From the NCBI RefSeq assembly GCF_026210795.1, contig NC_089460.1:1736001-1800000 (forward strand): a stretch of DNA of 64,000 bases, given 5' to 3'. The notes beneath the pieces were generated by a model that was not told the DNA's origin, made no database searches, and saw nothing but the letters and a program-made list of their open reading frames with translations. Position numbers and translations under genes: made by a program. The DNA comes from Rhizophagus irregularis (taxonomy: Eukaryota; Glomeromycota; Glomeromycetes; Glomerales; Glomeraceae). Shown piece by piece: positions 35,641 through 49,032 of this stretch (positions are counted from its first letter, which is position 1; the number at the start of each line of letters is the position of its first letter).

Positions 35641-36019
35641 GCCAAGATTTTCTTGAGTACAAGGAAAAGAAGGAATTTAATAAATGTATTATAATTTATT
35701 CTCGCCAAGATTTTCTTAAATGCAAGAACAAGAAGGAATTTAATAAATGTATTATAATTTATTCTCGCCAAGATTTTCTTGAATGCAAGAACAAGAAGGA
35801 ATTTAATAAATGTATTGTAATTTATTCTCGTTACCAAGATTTTCTTAAATGCAAGAACAAGAAGGAATTTAATAAATGTATCGTAAATTTTATTCTCGTT
35901 AACCCTACCAAGATTTTCTTAGGTGCAAGAACAAGAAGGAATTTAATAAATGTATCGTAATTTATTCTCGTTAACCTTGCCAAGATTTTCTTAGGTACAA
36001 GAATAGAAGGAATTTAATT
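35641..36019. repeat. Six-copy minisatellite, unit growing from 63 to ~72 bp
   Basis: GCCAAGATTTTCTT recurs at 35641, 35704, 35767, ~35833, ~35908 and ~35980. The unit continues GCAAGAACAAGAAGGAATTT then AATAAATGTATYGTAATTTA. Later copies carry an extra GTTAACCCTACC-type insertion, so the period expands left to right. The 75-codon minus frame over it is a repeat artefact. Confidence 0.85.
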
Positions 36020-36551
36020 AAAATATAACCTTTAATATAACCTTTAATATTTTTATAGACTTTTTTTGTAAACTTTTTTATAAACTTTTTTAATTTCTTT
36101 CCTTCTCTTCCAAATCCCCCCTCAAAAAAATAAAATAAAAAATAAATTTATAAAATCGGTATGTTCAATAGAAAAAAATGTCAATCATACAAAATAATAC
36201 AAATAATAGCATTCATTTTTAATCCTTTATCCATTGTTTTAAATTTTGTTTATTCTTATTTTCTTACCGAACGTGTATATATAAAGTAAGTGGCTTTAAA
36301 ATTAAAAGCCACAATATTCACAATATATCATTCAAATATTGTTAACTTTTTAATATGCATTATTGAAATCGACAAATATAACGCACGTACAATATGTACC
36401 TTCGATCTCTATGTGAGAATATTTATTAAGTAATAGATAATATTTATGTTATTGATTTGTTAGTGATGCCCCTTTTTAGTTTTACTCAAAACAAAAACAT
36501 TTCATTTTCTTAGATGGCGTGCAAAAAAAAAAAACCTGTTTTACCAATCAC

Positions 36552-36702
36552 AAGTCGACAGTTGGACATTTGGAAAGTAAACCAGTTGTAAAGTAAGACA
36601 GTTGAAAAGTAAAACAGTTGAAAAGTAAGACAGTTGAAAAATAAGACAGTTGAAAAGTAAGAGTCGTTGAACAGTTGGATAGTTGAACAGTTGAAGTTGG
36701 AC
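36552..36702. repeat. 15-bp minisatellite AAGTAAGACAGTTGA
   Basis: About nine copies of a 15-bp unit (AAGTAARACAGTTGA), degrading at both ends into CAGTTGGA/AACAGTTG variants. Confidence 0.8.
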
Positions 36703-37469
36703 AAAATTATTAAAAAAAAATTTTTTTTTTTGATCATCATACCACATCTTTAAAAAAAGTTTCTACCTTCTTAATAAAAGCATTCTTAAAAAGCATGCTT
36801 TCAATATACAGCCAATATATTCTTTTAATATGCTTCCAACTTTCTAAAACACTTTCTTATAAATTTCTTATAATGACCTCTTTATTCTCCTAAAGAATGA
36901 TTTCTTTTGTTTCGCTAATTTGGTTTGAAGAAAAAAAAAAAAAAAAAAAAAAATTTTTTTTTTAATCCCTTTAAATAAATAAATAAATAAATAAATTTCT
37001 TTTTCTTTGTTATGACTTTCTATAGTAAAATAATCAATGAGGCGAATCATTCATTTCATTGATTGATCAATGAGAAAACTCCGGTAAGACTCCGAGCAGA
37101 TCATTTATTTATTCATTTGTGATCATGTGCATTTCTGTATTTCCATTTCAATAGTAATAAGTGTGAAAAATTATTGATTGATTGATTGACAATAATGGTA
37201 TTATAAAAACAACGCGTTATTTAATAGTAATAGTAATAACCGAAAATTTTTTTTTTTATATAAAAAATTACGTTATATTAGTTTTATTTTTACTCCCTAA
37301 AATAGGTTACGCCTTCCTAAGAAAATAATAATTAGTGGAATTCCTTTTTGTGTGATCTTGAATGTTTGAATGAATATCCAAAAACATTAACAAATAAAGT
37401 AATGTAACAAAGTAATCCAAATTCATTCGAATTGAAGAAGTTCTTTTAATATAAATAAATGACATTTAT

Positions 37470-37660
37470 TATAATATAATAATAAATGCGAATATGCGGA
37501 ATATGCGATAATATAATAAATACGTTATAATAAATGCGTTATAATAAATGCGTTATAATAATGCGTTATATTATATGTTATAAATGAAATAATATAATAA
37601 ATAATAAATGCAATGAATGCGTTATATTATATGTTATAAATGAAAATGAAAAAAAGCGTT
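37470..37660. repeat. AATGCGTTATAATA minisatellite
   Basis: Short repeats of AATAAATGCGTTAT followed by a duplicated ATGCGTTATATTATATGTTA block (near 37561 and 37617). Confidence 0.65.
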
Positions 37661-40325
37661 GAATTAAATAAATGAAATAATAAATATATCACAAATATGC
37701 AAATATATTATACTATACACAGTAAGTTTTTTTTTGTACAGAACCAATCGTTAGCATTTATTCACAATTATTCCTTATCGAGTAAACTAGTAAAATAAAG
37801 ATATAAATTATCTTATTATCAATTGAACATAAAAACTGTTATAATAATTAAATCATTTATTTAATCTTACACGAAAGTATGAATCATGAGATATCTTCAA
37901 TCTTTTTCCCTTTTTTAATAATAATTAAACTTTAAAAAAAAAAAAAATGAGATGAAATGAGATGAAAATGAAAATGAGAAAAAACATAGCCACATAAAAT
38001 AATAACATAATCAAACCACTCATGGGCCCTTTTTTTTTCTTTGTTTAAATTAATCCAATCCATTGTACCATAAGTTATGTAAACAAGTTCGTTTTAAGTA
38101 AATTTTTTTTATCCGGTTATTTACCCTTTTATAAACTCTTTACATCAATATTGTTTGAACTCTTTTACATTAATTTGTTGAAAATAAATATTAATAAATA
38201 AATATTAATGCAATGTAATGTGGTGTACCTTCTTATATCCGAAATTTTTTTTAAATTGTTAATCGCGTATTATTATTGGAAAATTCGTCCTAGTTTTGGT
38301 GTGTATTATCTTTTCTCGTTTCATTTTTTTTTTATACATTAATCAATTACTTCATTTATTTTCTCCTTATCCAAATGGTTTCTAATGGTAAAATGGTTAC
38401 CTTGCTCCTAAATCTCCTAAATCAAATATGGTATCAACCAACACCAATCAAAATACAATCATAATCATTATTATAATATTTTTGTGATATTAATAATAAT
38501 ATATTAATCATGATATATATGCATTGTATTGTATTCATTATATATATGCACATATCATATAAAATGTAAAGGATCGATCATTTTAAATTGATTTAGGTGA
38601 TTATTACAAAATCGTTTTAAAAAAAAATAATATATATAATATAAAACGCGTTTAATAATTAATTGTGTGGCGTGGTCAATGTGGTTAATCAATTCAACAT
38701 TTAACCGCATTTACTACGCCATAAATAATACGCCATAAATTAGCAGCCACAATTTATAACTTTCATTGCCCTTTTTAGCAGGAATTATAAGAATTTAAGA
38801 ATTATGTAAAGTAAGCTGTTTATATAAGTTTGTGGTACAACGTGATGTTGAATTTGATGGACGTTACAAATTATTACGTAACGATTAACAACGAAACAAA
38901 ACATATTTTACAAATTTAAAGAAGAAAAAATAATTTTTTTTCCTTGTTTTTTTTCAACTCCAGGTCGGCTTAGCGTTTCGAAAACCAAACTTGGTACCGT
39001 GATAAAAAAATTATTTGTGATATGATATAAATTTTATATCCCAAACGAAAAAAAAAAATAATAAAAAAAAAATATATCTATTTTTCACATATAGTAACGC
39101 ATTTGATATTGTTTTTTTTTATTGTTTGTTTACTAAAAAAATTTTCATAAAGGAATTAACATTATTAGGAATAATATTATTTTTTACTAAATTTTAAGAA
39201 ACAAGTTTAATTCCAGATTTTTATTTAATAGGTAAGATCTGACACTCTAAATCTAAAAATAAACATAATTCTTTATCGTACTTTACTAAAAATAAACAAA
39301 GTAAAGTTTTTTTTTGGATGGTATCATATTATGAATTTACTTTTAAAAAAAAATTTTATATGTTTATATGTTTATTATATTATTATATTATATTATTATT
39401 ATATTATTATGTTTTTTTATATTATAGATATTTTTTTTTTTGTAGGTTACATTTTAATTTGAAACAATAATAAGATCGATTGATAATCAATTATTAAAAT
39501 ATAGTTTATGACTATTTAAGGTTAAAGAAATTATTTTATTTTTAGGATGGGCAAACTTTTTTTACATGAAAAAAAAAATATTTTATAAACAAAAAAAAAA
39601 ATGAATTTCACAAATTTGGTAAAAAAAATACACAAAAATAAAAATAGATTTTTTAATTTTTTAATATATTAACCAATTAAAATTAATAAAGTTACATATA
39701 AATAATAAAAAAAAGTAATGATCTTCTATTTGTTTTGTTTTTTTTTTTTTAAAACTTCATATAAGAAGAATAAACAATATCCCTTTATAAAACTTTAATT
39801 TAACAGCCGATATAATGAACAATAGTTTACATCAATTTTTAATTTAAAAAAAGTTTTTAACGTCGGCAATTTACGATCAAGCACAAACAATCATTTTTCA
39901 CTCCGTCAACAATCATCTGAAACATATTTACTAACGTGATGTAATACTATACCGAGTTAAAAAGACGTAAGAAATAGTAATCAAATAAATGACGTAAAAA
40001 TATAAAATTTCTAATCAATTTTCGGATGGGAAAGAAATTATTAATCAAAGTATACATGACATAACATAACCTAGTCGGATAAATTTAGATTTCAAATTCA
40101 AAATTTGTTTTTTTTTTTTAAAAGTTTCAAAGTTAAATTAAGTAAATAAAGTTGCATAAATTCTAGATTATGAAACTTAATAATATTTGTTATGTATTTA
40201 ATAATGGCAGCTATATAATGACGACTATAATTAGTAAACCTGTATTAGGAATATCATAATGACGAAATTATGAAAGACGAGGAAGGTTTTACGAAAAGAA
40301 GCTTTTAAGAAAAGAAGGTTAAATA

Positions 40326-40775
40326 AGTTAATTTACGTTAATTTACGAAAAGGTTAATTTACGTTAATTTACGGAAAGGTTAATTTACGTTAATTTACGG
40401 AAAAGTTAAGTTACGAAAAGGTTAATTTACGTTAATTTACGGAAAAGTTAATATACGTTAAATTACGAAAAGGTTAATATACGTTAAATTACGAAAGGTT
40501 AATTTACGTTAATTTACGAAAAGGTTAATTTACGTTAATTTACGGAAAAGTTAATTTACGTTAATTTACGAAAGAAGGGTAATTTACGTTAATTTACGAA
40601 AAGGTTAATTTACGTTAAATTACGAAAAGGTTAATTTACGTTAATTTACGGAAAAGTTAAGTTACGTTGATTTACGAAAAGGTTAATTTACGTTAAATTA
40701 CGAAAGAAGGATAAGTTACGTTAAATTACGAAAAGAAGGTTAAGTTACGTAAAGGTTAATTTACAAAATTACGAA
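40326..40775. repeat. 24-26 bp minisatellite, about 17 copies
   Basis: The unit is GTTAATTTACGTTAATTTAC followed by GRAAAAG, itself a doubled TTAATTTACG decamer. Variants have GTTAAATTACG or an extra AAGAAGG. Copies run head-to-tail for ~450 bp. Confidence 0.88.
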
Positions 40776-40944
40776 ACTAATAAAATTTTATTACGAGACT
40801 TACGAGACTTACGAGACTACATTAAACTTTATTATATAATTTTATTACGAAACTATATATCATATATCTTGATCTAGTCATTCTTTTATAATATTTTAAT
40901 AAACATCTTTACAATAAAATACATTTTATTGCATTATTGTATTA

Positions 40945-41140
40945 TTGCATAACCATCTTTGCAACAAAATACATTATTACATAAACGCCTTTGCAACAAA
41001 ATACATACATTAAACGCCTTTGCAACAAAATACATTAAACGCCTTTGCAACAAAATACATTAAACGCCTTTGCAACAAAATACATTAAACGCCTTTGCAA
41101 CAAAATACTTTATTTCATAAACATCTTTGCAGTAAAATAC
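40945..41140. repeat. 25-bp minisatellite ATTAAACGCCTTTGCAACAA
   Basis: Five near-identical units (core 40981-41110) of CGCCTTTGCAACAAAATACA plus TTAAA, with degenerate copies at each edge (CATCTTTGCARYAAAATAC). It begins ~170 bp after the preceding minisatellite. Confidence 0.85.
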
Positions 41141-44100
41141 ATTTTATTGCATTGCATTATTGCGTATAACAAATACACAAACCAACACAAACACACTACT
41201 AATCCCCTTCCCAAAGTTTTAAATGTGATAAAATATAACTTATCTTCGATCTCATTTAGATGGTGACATAAATAATACGAACCTGAGTTGAGTGAATTCA
41301 TTATTTACAAATAATAATATAAGACAAAGACATTCAAGTATAAAGAAAAATAGGAAACAAAACATTTATTCGTTAATCATAGTTAATCATTTCCTGCATG
41401 ATGGTTACAATCGACGGGAAGTAAATATAAGTAAATATTAAAAGTAAATAGTAAATAGTGGTAATTAAAATTAAAATTTTTTTGTTTTAGGAGAAAAAAA
41501 ATTGTTTCAAGTAAATAAATGTTTCTTCTTCTTCTTCATTTACTTCGTCTTCTTACTGCTTCCTTTTTTTCCTTTGTCTTGATTAATAATGATTTAATTG
41601 GTTTCCATTAAAATATTTGGTTTGCTATTTGCTATGCATAAAATTCATCCGTAACGTTTTATCGTTTCATAATAATAATTCAAAACTTTAATTAAACACA
41701 AAAAAAAAAACTTTTTTTTTTTGAAAAATGTTCTCGAACATATGGTCGTGCAAAACTGCAAATCAAAATTATGTAATGTAACATGAAGAAAATTCTGGAA
41801 TTTGTGCTTCTTTGTTCCACGAATGTATATTAATTTCCAAATTCGTTAATTCGGCCGGAGAACTGAACAAAGAAAAAAAAATAAAATAAAAATATATTTA
41901 AAAATATTTAATTTTAACAATTAACACACACATCTAATATTTATCAACCCTTGTTTCTGTTTCAAAAAAAAAAAAAATATTCATAAATTTCATTTATTTA
42001 TTTCCCAATTATTTTGATTATCACAAAAGTCACAATCTGTTTTATCCCTTTCACACCTTTTTCACATTTTTTTTTTTTTTAAATCAACTATGTGAAATTT
42101 CATTTTCATCCCCGTTCTTTGACACATCAGGGTTAGTAAATTTAATAAAGTTAACCAATATAAGATAAGTAACTAAGTAACTTTCGGTTCAACTTAATTA
42201 CCGAAATTTATTGTATAAATAATTAATTAATTAAACTGATAGACGGTTGCTCTTAATTTATTTATACCGACTTAACCAATAAAGGATAATTAATATTCGG
42301 TAAAATCAAATACCGAAATTAAGCCGACAATTACCCGATAATCACTTAATTTATCATCCTTATTCCTTATATGACGCCGAAAGTTCATATATTAAACTAT
42401 TTTAAGTCGATCATTCATATAAGCAATATAGGGAAATGAGTGATTAAAAATAGATTTAAACTATTTAACAATGGATTTACGGCAAAGAAGTAATGCACAC
42501 GCGAGTTTCATCGATTTAATGCTTATTTATAGTATATATGTAAAAAAAAAAAAAATTTAAGTTTTTATTTTCCTATTAAGAAAATAAAAATATGCAAAAA
42601 ATTTTATTGTTTTAGTTAAAACAAAGAATCATAAAGAATTTTAAAAAGAATCATGAGTCAAAAAGTTAGAGAATGATAAAAATAGAATAAAATATTTTTT
42701 ATATGCATATTTTTTTTTTTTTTTTCCATTATCTCAATTATTTCGATTAATAAGTAAAAAAACATGATTTACGGTATAAAATCAGTATAAGGTATGTATC
42801 TTCAAAATATAACAAAGTACAAAAGTACAATATGCGAATCAAAAAAATAAAAAAGTAAAATAAATATCTTTATCAATTTTAGAAAATTCTAGGACAATTT
42901 TTTTCTATGAGGAAATGCACATCATTATGTAACACAATGCGGTTAATCATTTCGCAGTTATTCTATCAACATTTCTTTATAGAATGAAAACCACTTTGTA
43001 TTCACGTGAACTTGGAATTTTTTTTTTCCCTCGATTTGATTGTTATATTTCCTAATCAATGACAATTAATTTCTTTTCTCCTTTGTTATTTTTTTTTTTA
43101 AGGTTTTTATTTATTTATTTATTTTTGCATATCACAAGGTTTCCGATTCCTGAAATAGAGAATGACACATTTTATATATTCAGTATGTACAATCAATCGG
43201 GTATTACGGGACTTATATATATTACAATATATTAAAGGTATTTATAAATTACAATGTTAATATTAGATTTACAATGTTAATCTTGGAGGTATTTATAATA
43301 TTAAAGAATATCAAAAAAGTATTTACGCCCTCTAATCACAACTTTCTTTTAGATAATATGAACGAAAATATGTTTATCAAAATTATTTATGACAAAAAAA
43401 CTATTATAAACCTTATTATAAATCTATTATTATAAAACGTTAATCAATTAACCAAGATAATATATTGAATAACATGATCAACCCTTTCAAAGGATCGGAT
43501 TCGGGAGTATAATGAATAAAATATGAAGGAGTATTTTTTTTCATAAAAGATGCGCATGTATTACGAAAGTTGATTGCATCATTGTTCTTGTTACTGCGCC
43601 AACGGTAATTCGGTAAAATCAAATCTTTAATTAATTAATTAAGATTAACTAAAAATTTTAACGGTATAAAATGAGGATAAAACGGGTATAAACGGTATTT
43701 TAATATTTATAACAATTTAGATATAATACTACATTTTACTACATTTATTACATTTATTACATCAATTATTGTTCGAGTTGAAGTACGGAGATTCCTTAAT
43801 TAAAAGTGCAAAATATTACCCCTTGTTTCTCGCTTCTAATTTGAAACAATAAATACGCGGGAGTTTAAAAAATTTTCTTTGTATGAACACAATAAAGTTT
43901 TCTTTTCGTTGAAATTCTTTAATTGATAAAGTATAATACATAATAGGATAAGAGTTGAAAAAAAAAATCTTAAAACTGTATCACTCATACATAATGTACG
44001 TATTGTACGTATCACTATACTCGGTTACTATAAATAAATTTTTATTATAAGAGATATGTATCTTGTTATTCTTGTCACGTAAATGGAAAGTCTTTTTTTG

Positions 44101-46724
44101 ATTTTAAAGTTCATTGTGAAATATTTTATATTCGAAGATAATTAATTATAATATTTTAATTAATTATATACTTTAATTTACTTTATAATTTTAATATATA
44201 CTTTAATTTAAGGAATCTTTCAAATATCACTTATAAGCCACATAGTTTTATTGGTAAAAAAAAAAACAAGAGTTTCGAGTTCTTTCGATCCTTAAGTGAT
44301 TATGTGATACAATTTATTTAATTATTTAATTTATTATTAGTAAAAAAATAAAAAAAAATAAAAAAAAAGGTAAAAAATAAAGATAAAAAAGTTTTACTTT
44401 TTTAAAATATTTATATTTATATATATATATATACAAATATATATATTTTCTCTTAAAAAAGCTGTTTCCCAACTAGAAATAAAAAATTTGTTTTTTGATA
44501 CGATTTTGCATCATACAACGCGAATCCTTTGATTTGATTTGATTTTTTTTTTGTATAACCAAATGTTATCTAACATTTTAAAAAATTTATTTTTAGATAA
44601 AGATTACAACTTTAATTTCTTTAAAAGTAGAAAATCAAAGATCTAAAATTAGGTTATCTTTTATTATTGGCTGATTTAAATTTAAAATTAGAATTGATCC
44701 TAACTTTATTTAGTTTGGTTTGATCGATCATTATCAAAAAAGGAATTTTTTTTATAAATAACTTTTACAAATTTTGGTAAATTAAATAGATTGGCGCAAT
44801 CGGCAAATTCAAAAACTTAATCGATTATTACCATTAATTGCATTTTATTACCTAAACAAATATTATAATAAAAAATATTTTGGAAAAAATGTTATCGTCA
44901 CCCGCGAAATTGTACTATAATGGATATTGAGAAACGTTAATCTAACCTAATCTGATTTATTTGTTTTTACTTTAAAATAATCCACTCCTTAAAAAATAAA
45001 ATAATATAAAATAAAAAAAAATATATACAAAGAAACCAAATTTAATATTTCATTTGAAATTTCTTTTTTTAAAAAAATCGAATCAAATAAAATTAAAGTA
45101 AAGAAATTTAAACATAGTAGAAAAATATGGAAATCATGGTAAAATGTTCGTGTATTACTATTTTAAAAATATGGGGAAACTCACGATTCAATTTTTGGTA
45201 ATCTGTAAAATAAAAATCTTGATTTTAATGTGATATCACTTATATTCTGGCGTAATCTTTGTTATTATCAGGAGCCAAATTACTATATAAATTATCATTA
45301 ACTTAATACGAGAAATTTTTCCTGTTTCATGTCATTGCGCTGAACTTTTTTAGGTAATACTAATGTCATGAATCCTAAGTATCCTAATCCTAAACAATAA
45401 TATTAAGATATGAAACGTGGTAAAAAAGAAAGATTTCGATTAATTAAATAAAGAAAAAAAAATGAGATGAAAAAATGAAACTTTTCAACATACAAACATA
45501 CTGTACAAACAGATTATAAAAGGAAATCGGAGATTTTGTTTCAAACAAAAACAAAAAATAAAATTTTTTAAACTGTATAAACTGTATGATTAATGTGATA
45601 CTTTATTCTGGTAGTTAACTTCGTGATATAATTACCTAAATGGTCTAAATGGTAAATAAAAAAAATTATGCAGCGAAGGGGGGAATAAAAAAAAAAATTC
45701 TTATTGTTTCATATCCCTGCGTTGTAACTTATGATTTTAATATTGTTTCATTTTCTCTCTCTATCTGCTAGTATACACACTACTATACTATACACAATTT
45801 TTAAATTTTACTCCCCTGTCCTTTGTTATCTTATATTGTGTTTAATTATTGTTTATATTGAATCTCATTATTATTCTAAAAACATTTGTTTCTTTTATTT
45901 CTTGTTTGTTTTTCTCAATGAAATTTTTATATTTTCGTAAAATAATTTTAATGTATTTAAAAGTACAAAAAAATTATACAAAAAAGAATATATACATATA
46001 TTATGTAATGAATTTGGTCATCGGATAGATGCAGTTTGCCAAGCAGTCATTTTGTTTTTCATAAATATTAAATATTAATATTATGTGATAAAGTGACAAT
46101 AACCGGCTTTTATTTACGATATATTATTTTCATTTATTTATTTATTTTTTTTAAAAAAACAATATTTAATGTTGGAAAAAAAAAACATTTGGTAAATATT
46201 TTGAAAATTATATTAAAGACAAAGAAATACAAAGAAACAAAGGAAATTTTTTTTAGTTTCTATATCGGTCAAATTATATATTAATTTGGAAAATGTAATA
46301 ATTATGAAAAAATGAAATATGATAATATTAACGGATAAGAATAAATCAATCAAACGCGAGATTTTGTGAACAATCGTGATTCGTGACACAGTCAAAAACC
46401 CGAAATTCTTGATGATGGTAGTTACAACTTACAAACTTACAACGTGTTAGTACATTATTGACTACACTAGAAAATAATCCTAAACTATAAAGTAATAAGT
46501 ACTAAACTAATCCTCCAATAGGACCGACCGCCTTGCCATTAACAAAATGATGTGTCATACATATTTGTATCAATTTTACGAACTTTATAGTTTAAATGTC
46601 ATATGATCGCGGAATTTAATGAACTTACCGAGTTATTAATTGAGTTTTAATACGTAAATTTGGAATTACTACAATATATCAACTTAGCATACACAGACCA
46701 AAGATATTTTGACCAAATTACCAC

Positions 46725-47118
46725 CTAAATTCTACCAGAATTAAGAATTTTAAGCCGTATATTAATTAGGATACTCCCTGTACGGTAAATAACTAATACG
46801 TAAATTTGGTATAACTAGTAGTTGTATTGCACAAGATACACTATACACTACTTACAGTACTTGATCAAGACCATGCCATTTTATGATATTTTGGCTAAAA
46901 ATTAACCTAAATTCTAATAAATTCTACCAGAATTAAGAATTTTAGGCCGTATATTAATTAGGATACTCCCTGTACGGTAAATAACTAATACGTAAATTTG
47001 GTATAACTAGTAGTTGTATTGCACAAGATACACCATGACATTTTATGATATTTTGGCTAAAATTAACCTAAATTCTAATAAATTCTACCAGAATTAAGAA
47101 TTTTAGGCCGTATATTAT
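46725..47118. repeat. Tandem triplication of a ~160-190 bp segment
   Basis: TCTACCAGAATTAAGAATTT begins copies at 46731, 46923 and 47084. Copies 1 and 2 continue nearly identically through GGATACTCCCTGTACGGTAA and GTTGTATTGCACAAGATACA. Copy 2 is 31 bp shorter than copy 1, and copy 3 is cut short. The low divergence suggests recent duplication. Confidence 0.85.
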
Positions 47119-47898
47119 ATCGGATCTCTAAAGTCTATAACTTAGGATACTCGATACTCTCATCAGAGAATACGTCTTTTCCCGTACAGTATATAAACGA
47201 ATAATTCGTATTATCTATTTTATCAACATTAACAAAAGCTAAAAAAAAAAAATCGTCAAAAAATAACTCCAAATTTTTCCAACAGTCACATGACTTTTAC
47301 ACGTTTTTTTTTCGAAATAACGCGTAATAAGTTACAGACTTACAGTATCATGTTAATTTTATAGAAAAATGTAAAGGTGAACTGGTCTTAACGAAGAATG
47401 GGTTATAACTTATAAGATAATATGGTCAAATAATTAAAGCTTAGAATTAATTAAGACAATTTTGTGATTAGTACCACTTTTTTGTCGTACGATTTTTGTG
47501 AAAACTTTGTTCGACTTTAAATAGATGACACACAGATCTCTTTAAGGAATTAAGGTATTCGGCAGCTTATAATATGAATATTAGCCTGTATATTATTTTT
47601 TTTAATGTCGTGCAAATTATAAATCGTTCTAACGAAGTTTAAAAAATAATTTTATTATTTATTTTCAAATAGGTTGAAGCATATTTTCTTAAAAATATTA
47701 ACAATTATTTTGGTATTTTAATATATGGGATCCAGATACGTGAATTAATGGATTCTTTTAAAAAATACACCAAAAAAATAAGTATCTTTTTAAAATAATA
47801 AAAACTTTATTATCCAAATTTATTTACTTTTCAGGTCACTCTAAGGTAATTTCAAAATTGTTAAATGATCTAAGATGAAAATGCTTTTTGAACAAGCC

Positions 47899-48030
47899 CA
47901 GTGATGTGCTCTTGGCACTATTGGAAGCACCTTTAGAAAGATTGGAAGCATAATTTTCTAATAAAACCATTTAGATTGAAAACTTCCAACCAAATTTTTA
48001 TATTATTGGAAGTACAAAAGCACATCACTG
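47899..48030. mobile_element. hAT-like MITE, 132 bp
   Basis: Termini CAGTGATGTGCT and AGCACATCACTG are perfect 12-bp inverted repeats, followed by matching ATTGGAAG..AC segments inside. The flanks AACAAGCC (47891-47898) and GACAAGCT (48031-48038) agree at 6 of 8 positions, as expected of a decayed 8-bp hAT duplication. No coding capacity. Confidence 0.75.
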
Positions 48031-49032
48031 GACAAGCTGAAAGTGCTGCTTCCCCTGAAATGTCAGTCGCAATTCTTTATTGTAACCATCAATATGCAAT
48101 CTAATGTAATCCATTCAAGAATTCTAGCCTACGCGATGGAAATTTTTAGCAAATCCTCCAATAAATATTCCTATCAATAGAATGATAGAATGTTTAGTAA
48201 AATCAGTTTGCGGTCTTTAAATTTCTGTTTGTGATTCCTTCGACAAAACCAAAGATTAATGTGATTAGTAGTGGGTCGAAAAAAACTAGTAGTAAGAATT
48301 AATTCATAATTTTTTAGAAAATTCTTGTAAATAGTTAGCAGAAAATTGATTCCTAGTTATTAGTAATTTCAGTTATGCTAATTTTTTTTGGTTTAAAAAA
48401 CGTTATGATACCCATTCGGTTCGTTTGAAATTTGTCTTAAAAATACTATAAATAACATGTGAAAAACCTGGATGAGACTGGTTAAACTAGTTGATCTTGG
48501 ATGAGAAAAATCCATTAATATATAAATTTACTATCTTACTCATTCATAGAATATTTTAAGTAGACCTTGGTAAACTCGAGATCGGTACCCTATATTTCAC
48601 AAAATCAGTAAAATAACTCCCCTCTAATATTGAATTCAATACTAATTCATTCTCATTCAGCCTTTCATAATGGCAATTTTATATTAAAATTTTGAACAAA
48701 AAAAAAAAAAGAAAGAAAAAAGGTGATAATGAGCGTTTAAATAACAAAAATATTAATTAATAAATTAAATAATTTTTATTATCTAACCTTAAATTTGTTG
48801 TTACAAAGAATTTTAGCAATGCTCTTACTATATTCTTATATAAAAGGCATTGATTGTTATTATTATTAAAAAAAAAGAAAAAAAAAACTATGCGATATTG
48901 TTTGATTTTTTATGTTAATTAAGAATTGTAATTTAAAAGATTTTAACAGTTAAATAGTTTTTTAAATTATATTTACATAACAAGAAATTATATCTTGTGA
49001 AATTTTTAAAAAGTTATGCATATGGGGGATTC

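Larger units (their letters stand above)
27078..49032. other. 22-kb gene desert rich in homopolymer runs
   Basis: No reading frame here exceeds ~80 codons, and those that approach it are runs of Lys, Phe, Asn or Ile from microsatellites. There are dozens of poly(A)/poly(T) tracts of 8-25 nt, (TTA)n/(AATA)n stretches, and the minisatellites listed separately. I saw no tRNA, rRNA or intron-bearing gene with a recognisable product. From 27.1 to about 46 kb it lacks obvious TIR elements, unlike 2-9 kb and 54-63 kb. It may contain the promoter and an extended 5' UTR of the Zn2Cys6 gene near 27.1 kb. Confidence 0.6.

Noticed and set aside
35610-35837. 75-codon minus-strand repeat protein (ARINYNTFIKFLL units)
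   Set aside because: By-product of a 63-bp (21-codon) minisatellite. The frame ends as soon as the unit length changes.
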